From assembly GCA_023898725.1 (NCBI GenBank), contig CP060236.1:248001-312000 (forward strand): a stretch of DNA of 64,000 bases, given 5' to 3'. Positions within the stretch are counted from its first letter, which is position 1, and each line of letters begins with the position of its first letter. Source of the DNA: Alphaproteobacteria bacterium (lineage in GTDB: Bacteria; Pseudomonadota; Alphaproteobacteria; JAUHZC01). Positions 9,327 through 17,235 of this stretch are shown piece after piece. Under the pieces are notes generated by a model that had not been told where the DNA came from, did no database searches, and saw nothing but the letters and a program-made list of their open reading frames with translations. Position numbers and translations under genes: made by a program.

Positions 9327-11264
9327 ATGGCTAAAATCATTGGTATCGATCTCGGTACAACAAATTCCTGTATATCAATTATGGACGGGAAAGACACCCG
9401 CGTTATTGAAAACGCTGAGGGTGCCCGCACGACCCCGTCTATTGTCGCCTTTTCCAAAGACGGCGAACGTCTTGTGGGGCAACCGGCTAAACGCCAGGCG
9501 GTAACAAACCCAACTAATACGTTGTTTGCTATCAAGCGCCTCATTGGGCGGCGTTTTGATGATCCCCTTACCAAAGAAGATCAAAAAGTCGTTCCTTACA
9601 CGATTGTTGAGGGACCTAACGGAGATGCGTGGGTAGAATCCAACGGTGAAAAGTACAGCCCCAGTCAAATTAGCGGTTTTATCCTTCAAAAAATGAAGGA
9701 AACTGCCGAGAAGTATCTTGGGGAAAAAGTCACTGAAGCAGTCATTACAGTGCCTGCATACTTTAATGACGCCCAGCGCCAAGCCACAAAAGATGCGGGT
9801 AAAATTGCGGGTCTTAACGTACGACGCATTATTAACGAGCCGACAGCTGCTGCTCTTGCCTACGGTCTAGACAAAAAAGAGGCAGGAACTATTGCTGTGT
9901 ATGACCTTGGTGGTGGTACATTCGATGTTTCTGTTCTTGAGATGGGCGATGGTGTTTTTGAAGTAAAATCCACAAACGGGGACACATTCCTTGGTGGTGA
10001 AGACTTTGATAACCGCATCATCGATTTTCTTGCTGATGAGTTCAAAAAAGAAAACAGCATTGATTTACGCAAGGATAATCTTGCGCTTCAACGCCTCAAA
10101 GAAGGGGCGGAAAAGGCAAAAATTGAACTGTCAAGTGCGCAGGCAACGGAGGTAAATCTTCCTTTTATTACAGCCGATCAGAATGGTCCGAAGCATCTCA
10201 ATGTGCGGCTCACTCGGGCAAAATTTGAGTCATTAGTTGATGACCTTATTCAGCGCACCATTGATCCTTGCAAAAAAGCCCTCAAAGATGCCGGTCTTAA
10301 ACCTTCAGATATTCATGAGGTTATCCTTGTAGGTGGTATGACACGAATGCCCAAAGTTATTGAAAAGGTGCAGGAGTTCTTTGGCAAAGAACCCCATCGT
10401 GGTGTCAATCCGGATGAGGTTGTTGCGTGTGGGGCGGCTATCCAAGCTGGCGTTCTTCAGGGGGACGTCAAAGATGTTTTGTTGCTTGATGTGACCCCTC
10501 TTTCGCTTGGCATTGAAACACTTGGTGGTGTATTCACGAAGCTTATTGAACGCAACACAGCAATCCCCACTGAAAAAAGCCAGGTTTTTTCGACAGCTGA
10601 AGACAACCAGTCTGCTGTTACCATCCGGGTGTTTCAAGGGGAGCGTGAGATGGCTGCAGACAACAAGCTTCTCGGGCAGTTTGATCTTGTAGGTATCCCC
10701 CCTGCTGCACGAGGAACACCACAAATTGAGGTTTCCTTTGATCTTGATGCCAACGGTATGGTGAGCGTTTCTGCCAAAGACAAAGCAACGGGCAAGCAAC
10801 AGAATATTCAGATTAAGGCGTCTGGGGGTCTTACCGATGAAGAAATCGAAACCATGGTTAAGGATGCTGAAGCCAATGCAGAGTCTGATAAACAGCGTAA
10901 AGCGTTGGTTGAGGCACATAATCAGGCTGAAGCACTTATTCATGCCACAGAAAAAAGTCTTAAGGAGCACGGCGAGGCAGTCTCAGCAAATGAAAAAGAG
11001 GCTATTGAGTCGGCAATTGCCGCTCTTCAGGCTATGAAGGATTCCGATGACCTCGAGAGCATCAAACAAAAAACAGACGCGCTTTCTCAAGTCAGCATGA
11101 AGCTTGGCGAAGCCATGTACAAGGCAGCCCAAGAAGAAGCACAGAAGGAAACAACTGCTTCAGCAGATGCTGATAAGGGTTCCTCTGCGGATGAAAATGT
11201 GGTTGATGCGGACTACGAGGATGTTTCCGAAGACACCCCCAAAAACAATAAAAAAGAAGCCTAA
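9327..11264 (+). CDS. dnaK: Molecular chaperone DnaK (Hsp70)
   Basis: DnaK is the ATP-driven Hsp70 chaperone of the cytoplasm and works with DnaJ and GrpE. The 645-residue product has the N-terminal nucleotide-binding domain with GIDLGTTNSC and the phosphate loop YDLGGGTFDVS. The conserved linker DVLLLDVTPLSLGIETLGG leads to the beta-sandwich substrate-binding domain and a helical lid that ends in an acidic tail containing DADYEDV. Two adjacent ATGs (9324, 9327) are possible. The second gives the standard MAKIIGIDLG start and follows AAAGAGG at a proper distance. dnaJ follows after a 71-bp gap containing a strong hairpin. Confidence 0.98.
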   Translation: MAKIIGIDLGTTNSCISIMDGKDTRVIENAEGARTTPSIVAFSKDGERLVGQPAKRQAVTNPTNTLFAIKRLIGRRFDDPLTKEDQKVVPYTIVEGPNGDAWVESNGEKYSPSQISGFILQKMKETAEKYLGEKVTEAVITVPAYFNDAQRQATKDAGKIAGLNVRRIINEPTAAALAYGLDKKEAGTIAVYDLGGGTFDVSVLEMGDGVFEVKSTNGDTFLGGEDFDNRIIDFLADEFKKENSIDLRKDNLALQRLKEGAEKAKIELSSAQATEVNLPFITADQNGPKHLNVRLTRAKFESLVDDLIQRTIDPCKKALKDAGLKPSDIHEVILVGGMTRMPKVIEKVQEFFGKEPHRGVNPDEVVACGAAIQAGVLQGDVKDVLLLDVTPLSLGIETLGGVFTKLIERNTAIPTEKSQVFSTAEDNQSAVTIRVFQGEREMAADNKLLGQFDLVGIPPAARGTPQIEVSFDLDANGMVSVSAKDKATGKQQNIQIKASGGLTDEEIETMVKDAEANAESDKQRKALVEAHNQAEALIHATEKSLKEHGEAVSANEKEAIESAIAALQAMKDSDDLESIKQKTDALSQVSMKLGEAMYKAAQEEAQKETTASADADKGSSADENVVDADYEDVSEDTPKNNKKEA

Positions 11265-11277
11265 TTAACGTACATAC

Positions 11278-11308
11278 GGCTGGTATATCTTTCAACGATA
11301 CACCAGCC
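11278..11308 (+). terminator. Hairpin between dnaK and dnaJ (attenuator or mRNA stabiliser)
   Basis: GGCTGGT (11278-11284) pairs with ACCAGCC (11302-11308), and the inner TATC pairs with GATA around a 7-nt loop, with one mismatch between the two helices. No T-run follows, so it is more likely a partial attenuator or processing/stability element that lowers dnaJ relative to dnaK than a full terminator. Confidence 0.55.
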
Positions 11309-11335
11309 TCTTGATTCAAAGCAGGACATTCCCCT

Positions 11336-12490
11336 ATGAGTAAAGATTATTACGCCAGGCTCGGTATCACCCAATCAGCCGATGCTGCTCAGATCAAAAA
11401 AGCCTATCGCTCTCTTGCTATGAAATGTCACCCGGACCGGAATCCAGGAGATGCAGAGGCTGAGAAAAAATTTAAAGAAATAAACAAGGCCTACGAAATT
11501 CTTAGCGACCCTCAAAAACGCGCGCACTATGATCAATTTGGATCTGCGGCTTTCGATGGTTCTGGTGGTGGATCTCAACCAGGGGGTGGGTTTGGGTTCG
11601 ACTTTGGTCAGGCAACGGGCGGCTTTAGTTTTGAGGATGTCTTTCACGAGTTCATGGGTGGGGGGACGCGCGGTGGTAATAAGACGCGGAAGAGTTCCGG
11701 ACAACGAGGATCAGACCTTCGTTACGATGTGTCTATTAGTCTGGAAGAGGCCTTTCGCGGCCTTGAACAAACGATTACTATCCCTGCATACGTCAGCTGT
11801 GAATCATGCTCTGGATCAGGGGCCAAAGAGGGAGCAAAACCAACATCGTGTGGCTCTTGCCATGGGTCTGGGACTGTTCGCGCACAACAAGGCTTTTTCA
11901 CCGTAGAGCGCAGCTGTCCAACCTGTAATGGAGAGGGGAGCATCATTGAAAATCCTTGTATCAAATGCCATGGGCATGGACGTACCCGTAAACAACGCAC
12001 ACTGAAGATATCTATTCCCGCCGGTGTTGAGGATGGTACGCGCATTCGGCTCAGTGGGGAAGGAGAGGCCGGCTATAGAGGAGGCGGACACGCCGATTTG
12101 TATATTTTTGTCTCTATTCGTCCTCATCAATTTATCCAACGTGAAGGTGCAGATATTCACTGTGAAATTCCTGTAAGCATTACGACAGCTACCCTTGGCG
12201 GTGAGATTGAGATCCCCACCATCGATGGGGGGAAAGCTCGGGTTACCATTCCTGAAGGAACCCAAGCGAACCAGAAGTTTCGCTTAAAAAGTAAAGGGAT
12301 GCCTATAATTCGTCGAGATCTTCGCGGTGACATGTATATCCACACACGCATTGATGTGCCCACGAAGCTTACGAAGCGACAAAAAGAACTTCTTACCGAA
12401 TTTGCGGAAATTGAAGAAACGAGCAAATCTAAGGGATCTAGTTTTTTCGATAAATTAAAAAATTTGTGGTCTTCTAGTGATGCAAATTAA
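11336..12490 (+). CDS. dnaJ: Chaperone protein DnaJ (Hsp40)
   Basis: DnaJ delivers unfolded clients to DnaK and stimulates its ATPase. The 384-residue product has the J domain with the HPD motif at 32-34, then a Gly/Phe-rich linker (about 74-115). Four CxxCxGxG zinc-finger repeats follow (CESCSGSG, CGSCHGSG, CPTCNGEG, CIKCHGHG), then the C-terminal beta-sandwich substrate domains. This is a complete type I DnaJ. It is downstream of dnaK in the same direction, and a HAD-family gene begins 12 bp after it, so the three probably share transcripts. Confidence 0.98.
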   Translation: MSKDYYARLGITQSADAAQIKKAYRSLAMKCHPDRNPGDAEAEKKFKEINKAYEILSDPQKRAHYDQFGSAAFDGSGGGSQPGGGFGFDFGQATGGFSFEDVFHEFMGGGTRGGNKTRKSSGQRGSDLRYDVSISLEEAFRGLEQTITIPAYVSCESCSGSGAKEGAKPTSCGSCHGSGTVRAQQGFFTVERSCPTCNGEGSIIENPCIKCHGHGRTRKQRTLKISIPAGVEDGTRIRLSGEGEAGYRGGGHADLYIFVSIRPHQFIQREGADIHCEIPVSITTATLGGEIEIPTIDGGKARVTIPEGTQANQKFRLKSKGMPIIRRDLRGDMYIHTRIDVPTKLTKRQKELLTEFAEIEETSKSKGSSFFDKLKNLWSSSDAN

Positions 12491-12502
12491 CGGTGATACG
12501 CC

Positions 12503-13360
12503 GTGAAGAAAATAGCATTTTTTAACGAAATTATTCCGCAATACGACACTTTCGTGTTCGATATTTGGGGGGTTGTTCATGATGGATATCGGCCTTTTCC
12601 AAAACTACGCCCCACACTTGAGGCGCTTCGGGAGGCTCATAAACAAGTCATTTTTCTTTCCAATATGTCCCAGCCATCATCAGAGGTTGAACAGCATCTT
12701 CAAGCAATGGAGGTCCCCCGGGACTTATACGATTGTGCTTATTCGTCGGGTCAAGCCACACTGAACTACTTAACGAAGCGAACGCAGGAAAAACCCCTCT
12801 CGTGCCTTCATGTAAATAATGATATTTCTTTTCGAAAGTATTTTTCACAGCACCCTCTATTTTTTGTGGACACACCTCATCTTGCCGATTTTCTTCTTGT
12901 CGCGCGGGGATCTTTACTTTCCTCATTTGCACAAAATACGGATGTCCTTAAGGAAGCGATCGCTCGGGGTCTTCCGCTCATATGCGCAAACCCTGATACC
13001 AGCGTTGTGATTGAAGGAAAACTCCACGCTCGCACAGGCTCACTTGCCCACACCTATGAAGAACTAGGAGGAACAGTCATTTCCTTTGGCAAACCTCATC
13101 CTGAGATTTTTGAAGACATTATGCAGAAAATACCCCATGGATCCCGTATCATTATGATCGGGGACTCCCTAGAAACAGACATTGCCGGAGCGCAGGCTCA
13201 TGCATGGGATACCATGCTCGTACTAACGGGTGTTACAGCTCATCGGTATGGGTGGTTGTATGATCTTCCCACATCCGAGGAGCTGACCCCCCTGCGGAAG
13301 CTACGTTCCCCACCTACATGGGTATTCAAAGGGTTTGATGGAGTAAAAACACACTTTTAG
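12503..13360 (+). CDS. HAD superfamily class IIA hydrolase (TIGR01459-like)
   Basis: The 285-residue protein starts at a GTG and carries the HAD nucleophile motif as FDIWGVVHDG. The DxWGVxHDG form belongs to an alphaproteobacterial subgroup of class IIA HAD hydrolases related to the NagD/4-nitrophenylphosphatase group. Motif II is present as FLSNMSQ. The C-terminal acidic motif reads MIGDSLETDIAGA, after the class IIA segment FGKPHPEIF. The usual second aspartate of DxD is Trp, as is normal for this subgroup. The substrate is unknown; a phosphate ester is likely. It follows dnaJ by 12 bp. Confidence 0.85.
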   Translation: MKKIAFFNEIIPQYDTFVFDIWGVVHDGYRPFPKLRPTLEALREAHKQVIFLSNMSQPSSEVEQHLQAMEVPRDLYDCAYSSGQATLNYLTKRTQEKPLSCLHVNNDISFRKYFSQHPLFFVDTPHLADFLLVARGSLLSSFAQNTDVLKEAIARGLPLICANPDTSVVIEGKLHARTGSLAHTYEELGGTVISFGKPHPEIFEDIMQKIPHGSRIIMIGDSLETDIAGAQAHAWDTMLVLTGVTAHRYGWLYDLPTSEELTPLRKLRSPPTWVFKGFDGVKTHF

Positions 13361-13661
13361 ATTCTCTTTGTCCCACACCTGTGGGCGCTTGTATAATCTT
13401 CACAGCTGCCCCTCCTCAAATGGACCTTTCGCGGGGAAGGCAAGGTTTTATAAGCATATCTTTATGAATACTTTACATCTAGTCCTGATAATGCTCGGTA
13501 GCCGTGCACCAACTAAACACATACATACAAAGCACAAGCACAGAGGTTGTTGTTTTGTGTGCTCTGTTGAGCACACTTTTTCCAAGATACAGAGCCGTGA
13601 AACTTTGCGCAAAAAATAGCTTGATTTTTATGCGTCTGTGTGGTTATTTCATCTCAGTTGG
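13361..13661. other. 301-bp gap before tRNA-fMet, no gene seen
   Basis: No convincing coding region is seen. Short reading frames here lack ribosome binding sites and recognisable protein character. A short inverted repeat CCCAC-acct-GTGGG (13372-13385) lies just after the HAD gene but has no T-run. The end of the gap must hold the tRNA promoter; a TTGATT at 13621 is the only -35-like word and I would not insist on it. Confidence 0.5.
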
Positions 13662-13738
<77 letters not shown>

Positions 13739-13912
13739 AAAACTCCTATTTTCCTATACTTTCTCTAAAAAATGTATTTAAGAAAAACAAACAACCAACA
13801 GAGCGCCATATGCCGCTTCTATAGTTATTTTGTTTTTATCTAATAATATAATTTTCTTGATTTATTCTTTAAAATCCTATAATGTTAACGATGGATTAAG
13901 GAATCGTGAATA

Positions 13913-14116
13913 ATGTCTTACCAGCAATCATTTGTTATGCGACGCATTACGCAACTCCACGGAGAACAAGCGACCATTTCTTCACGACTGAACGCAATGA
14001 AGTGCCAAAAAGTTATTAATCCTTTTGTTCTGCGGGAATTACAAACACAGTACGATTCAGTTTCTAGACAAATCACCCATTTGCGTGGTCAGACTATTCC
14101 TGACATTATCGCATAA
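13913..14116 (+). CDS. Small YdcH/DUF465-like coiled-coil protein
   Basis: A 67-residue reading frame starting at an ATG with AAGGA about 10 nt upstream. The sequence is a predicted helical hairpin: RRITQLHGEQATISSRL, a turn at VINPF, then a second helix ending ITHLRGQ. Size and pattern resemble the DUF465/YdcH group of short alphaproteobacterial proteins, whose role is unknown. The alternative is an unrelated small coiled-coil protein. It stands alone between tRNA-fMet and a convergent regulator gene. Confidence 0.6.
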   Translation: MSYQQSFVMRRITQLHGEQATISSRLNAMKCQKVINPFVLRELQTQYDSVSRQITHLRGQTIPDIIA

Positions 14117-14319
14117 AATATTTTTCTATCGCTTTTATAGTTTCTTTGTAGGTAAAAAATCTCGGGGATTCGCCTTTGCGATCTATCTCGTTACAGCAAA
14201 AAATTTGGCACGGCCGTTACTATAAAAAATGAGAGGAATCCGTTAAGACTCCCCCCACATGAAAAAAGAAAAATTCTTTTCTGTGTTTTTCCACAGACGT
14301 AAGAAGCATTCCTTTTTTG

Positions 14320-15195
14320 TCAGATCGTTTCTGCCGTTCCTACAATGCGATATACACCCTTGAGATTTTTACGGATAAATTCATGTGTTTTTGTGCTATC
14401 ATGAAAGTCCTTAATATGCAAAATATCGTCAGCACTTGCACCAACAGGACCTAGGCTTCCCGTTACAGTCACAGCTGCTCTCCAGTGATCAAACTGCCCT
14501 AGAAAGACTTGATTTTCCTGAGAAACAACTATCACATAGCACTGGGAAACCAATGGTTTCGATGGATGGGCCAACAGCAAATCGTGTTGCGTATAACGCG
14601 GCCCAAATGTATTGGTATTCAAGCGCAACGCAAAGGCACCCGCGACCCCCACAAACTCGGCACCCCGCATAATCCAGTCCTTGGGCTTGCTAAAGTCAAA
14701 ACCCATCACCCCCTTCTCATCCGACATCTCATACAAGGGGAGATCCACCACAGGGGTATTTTGATTCCCCGCTGTTTTCACGGGCAAGTGTTGGGCATTT
14801 CCTGTTGCAGGAAACACATTCTGAGCGCTTGTTGGGCCATTTGCAAAAGGCAACAAATCAGCTGGTGCACACTCAAGAATTGTTGACAGTTTTTGAATAA
14901 TATCTGCATTCAACCGGCGCGATCCACTTTCAAGGCGCGATAGATACGAGGGCGATAAACCCGTTGCTAAGGCTAACTCCTCAAGAGTGTATGCCTTGTT
15001 GACACGCAAATCACGCAGCGGGTTACGTGTTTGCCAGCGCTTTCGGCGACGAAACTTGGCTACATTGTGAGCATCCGCCGAGGCGATTGGGCTTTTGTTT
15101 TCAATCACTTGTATGCCTTGTTGTTCTAATGCTTCTTGCGCCATGGTAAAAAAAGTGTTCGGTTTTACACGTGTTTGCATTACGTAGTCCTCCAT
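14320..15195 (-). CDS. XRE-family transcriptional regulator with degenerate S24/LexA-like C-terminal domain
   Basis: The 291-residue protein has a Cro/CI-type helix-turn-helix in the first half (YTLEELALATGLSPSYLSRLESG), then a linker and a C-terminal domain resembling peptidase S24 folds. The segment aligned with the self-cleavage serine (GDSMEPRY in relatives) reads NTNTFGPRY, and the catalytic lysine region reads VFLGQF, so the Ser-Lys dyad appears to be missing and self-cleavage is unlikely. The ATG at 15195 has GGGAAG upstream. A second in-frame ATG at 15180 has GGAGG exactly placed inside the first codons, so either may be used. The gene is divergent from the HTH gene at 15405, which it may regulate. 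Confidence 0.75.
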   Translation of the reverse strand: MEDYVMQTRVKPNTFFTMAQEALEQQGIQVIENKSPIASADAHNVAKFRRRKRWQTRNPLRDLRVNKAYTLEELALATGLSPSYLSRLESGSRRLNADIIQKLSTILECAPADLLPFANGPTSAQNVFPATGNAQHLPVKTAGNQNTPVVDLPLYEMSDEKGVMGFDFSKPKDWIMRGAEFVGVAGAFALRLNTNTFGPRYTQHDLLLAHPSKPLVSQCYVIVVSQENQVFLGQFDHWRAAVTVTGSLGPVGASADDILHIKDFHDSTKTHEFIRKNLKGVYRIVGTAETI

Positions 15196-15404
15196 TTTAA
15201 CTTCCCTAAACCAGATTAGTATCAACCGTAGGATATCTATTATCAAGCATTAATTTTGACAAACGGCACAAAAATGCGCGGACAAAAAATATCTTTAATT
15301 TGACAGTTAAAAAAACTTAATGCAGAGTTCACATGTTGATAATAGTAAATATGAATTAATATCAATGGTATGTATAAATAATAAGAATAGGGACAATTGC
15401 AAAA

Positions 15405-15980
15405 ATGAATGCAAAAAAGAAACATCTTAAATGGTCAAATGCTGAAAAATTACTTGTTTGGTTGAGTTTTCATATGAAAATTCCTTACAAGGATATTAGC
15501 GCGTTGCTTGACCGCACATTGGCTTCTGTTCAAAAAGTTATCAAGCGGTATCGGTTACGGGAACAAAAACTAGAAATAACCCAAGAGGTTCGCCAAGAGT
15601 TATTACGACTTTTGCAACACCCACAAACAAACTTAGCGTGGACTGTCCGTTCATTTACGGAGTATTTTCCTGAGATTCTGGCTTTAAGCCCCTGGGCTGT
15701 TAACCCTGTGCACCCCGATGACACTAACTTGCACATACAGAGGAAAATCCATGAGCGCTCTATTTATGATGAGTGGAATGATTGGTCAGAAGTCATGACG
15801 TACCTCAAGCACGAGAATGTTGTTGTCTCTCCTATTCTGCCAAAAAGAACAGCAACCCATTCCTATCTTGTGCAGGGGCAAATTATGGATAAAACACAGC
15901 TTTTTTTGTGTGCCAACAGGATGCGTGCCGAGCATGGTCTTTCTCCACTTCTAGTTCCAGGCCTCACTTTCACGCACTAA
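15405..15980 (+). CDS. Unknown protein with N-terminal Myb/GcrA-like helix-turn-helix
   Basis: I do not recognise the full 191-residue protein. Its first 60 residues (KWSNAEKLLVWLSF, then PYKDISALLDRTLASVQKVIKRYRL) have the spacing of a homeodomain-like helix-turn-helix such as GcrA or SANT/Myb domains, so DNA binding is likely. The remaining 130 residues match nothing I can name; they include a Trp/Asp-rich stretch near YDEWNDWSEVMTYL. It is divergent from the XRE regulator across a 209-bp AT-rich gap, an arrangement typical of a regulator and its target. Its last codons overlap the 3' end of convergent tyrS by 11 bp. Confidence 0.65.
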   Translation: MNAKKKHLKWSNAEKLLVWLSFHMKIPYKDISALLDRTLASVQKVIKRYRLREQKLEITQEVRQELLRLLQHPQTNLAWTVRSFTEYFPEILALSPWAVNPVHPDDTNLHIQRKIHERSIYDEWNDWSEVMTYLKHENVVVSPILPKRTATHSYLVQGQIMDKTQLFLCANRMRAEHGLSPLLVPGLTFTH

Positions 15981-17235
15981 CAACATGATAGTGCCGCTTC
16001 TTGCCAAGAGAAATTTTCCATCCCTCTGACGGGCACTCCTCTTGGAAAAGTAGGGCTTCTGCGTCTGCAAGTGGAATATTATTAATACGCACCCCTCCTC
16101 CGGCAATCAGGCGACGCGCCTCTCCCTTAGAGGCGCAAAGACCCAAACAAACCAAAAGACTTGTCCCACTTATGCCCTCCCCCACAAGAGTCATGTCAAG
16201 CCGCAGAACCGGCAACCCCCTAAAAACACTTTGCCCAGCCGTACTATAATGAGATTCTGCGGCCCGTTGGGCCTCAATAGCGGCTAATTCCCCATGACAA
16301 AGAGCTGTCATCGCATTCGCTAAAACAATTTTGGCTTGGTTAATTTCTGCATCTTTATATTTTTCAAGATTCTCAATCTCTGTCAGTGGAAGATCTGTAA
16401 ACATTCGTAAAAATCGCCCTACGTCAGCATCGTCTGTGTTGCGCCAATATTGCCAGAAATCGAAAATTGCATATTTTTGATGAGTAAGCCACACAGCACC
16501 ATGGGCGGATTTTCCCATTTTTGCCCCCGATGATGTTGTCACAAGCGGTGAGGTTAAACCAAACACCTGCTTGTTTTGCCGCCGGCGAATGAGTTCAACA
16601 CCACAAATTATATTCCCCCACTGATCAGATCCACCTAACTCAAGAACACAGTTATGGCTCAAAAAAAGCTGCTCAAAATCATACCCCTGCAACAACATGT
16701 AGTTAAACTCAAGAAATGTCAGTGGGGTTTCACGCTCTAAGCGTGTTTTGACACTATCAAATGTCAGCATGCGGTTAATCGTAAAATGCGTGCCGTATTC
16801 CCGCAAGAAGTCCAAATAATTGATTGGAGCCAACCATGCATTATTATCAACAAGAATAGCAGGATTGATAGAATGCGGGGAAAAATCAATAAACTGCTCA
16901 AGTGTTTTTTTGATGCCTGCAATATTGTGTGCAATGGTATCATCGGTCATCATTTGACGTTGGGCATCTTTACCACTTGGATCCCCCACACGCCCCGTTC
17001 CGCCACCAACAAGAATAATCGGTGTATGTCCGTGTTTTTGAAGCATGCGTAACCACATAATTTGCACAAGATTCCCAACGTGCAAACTATCTGCTGTAGG
17101 ATCAAACCCAATATATGCAGCAATTTTTTGGGTAGATAATAGGATGTCCAATTTATCAAGATGTGTGCCTTGATAAATAAACCCCCGAGCCGACGCTTCA
17201 CGCAAAAATGGTGACTGATACGTATCTTCAGACAT
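15970..17235 (-). CDS. tyrS: Tyrosine--tRNA ligase
   Basis: TyrRS charges tRNA-Tyr. The 421-residue product is a class I synthetase with the HIGH-type motif in DPTADSLHVGNL and the tyrosine-binding LLQGYDFEQL. The GGSDQWGNI loop follows, then the KMSKS-equivalent GAKMGKSAHG and a C-terminal S4-type RNA-binding domain (SKGEARRLIAGGGVRINN). It is the last gene of the leftward run glmU-pyrG-glyQ-glyS-tyrS. Its start codon overlaps the glyS stop by one base (TAATG). Confidence 0.97.
   Translation of the reverse strand: MSEDTYQSPFLREASARGFIYQGTHLDKLDILLSTQKIAAYIGFDPTADSLHVGNLVQIMWLRMLQKHGHTPIILVGGGTGRVGDPSGKDAQRQMMTDDTIAHNIAGIKKTLEQFIDFSPHSINPAILVDNNAWLAPINYLDFLREYGTHFTINRMLTFDSVKTRLERETPLTFLEFNYMLLQGYDFEQLFLSHNCVLELGGSDQWGNIICGVELIRRRQNKQVFGLTSPLVTTSSGAKMGKSAHGAVWLTHQKYAIFDFWQYWRNTDDADVGRFLRMFTDLPLTEIENLEKYKDAEINQAKIVLANAMTALCHGELAAIEAQRAAESHYSTAGQSVFRGLPVLRLDMTLVGEGISGTSLLVCLGLCASKGEARRLIAGGGVRINNIPLADAEALLFQEECPSEGWKISLGKKRHYHVVSA

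Noticed and set aside
13372..13385. Short inverted repeat CCCAC-acct-GTGGG after the HAD gene as a terminator.
   Set aside because: Only 5 bp of stem and no T-run.
16510..16530. TyrRS KMSKS motif reads KMGKS, suspected as damage.
   Set aside because: The KMSKS loop of TyrRS varies widely among bacteria and the lysines are kept, so activity is expected.
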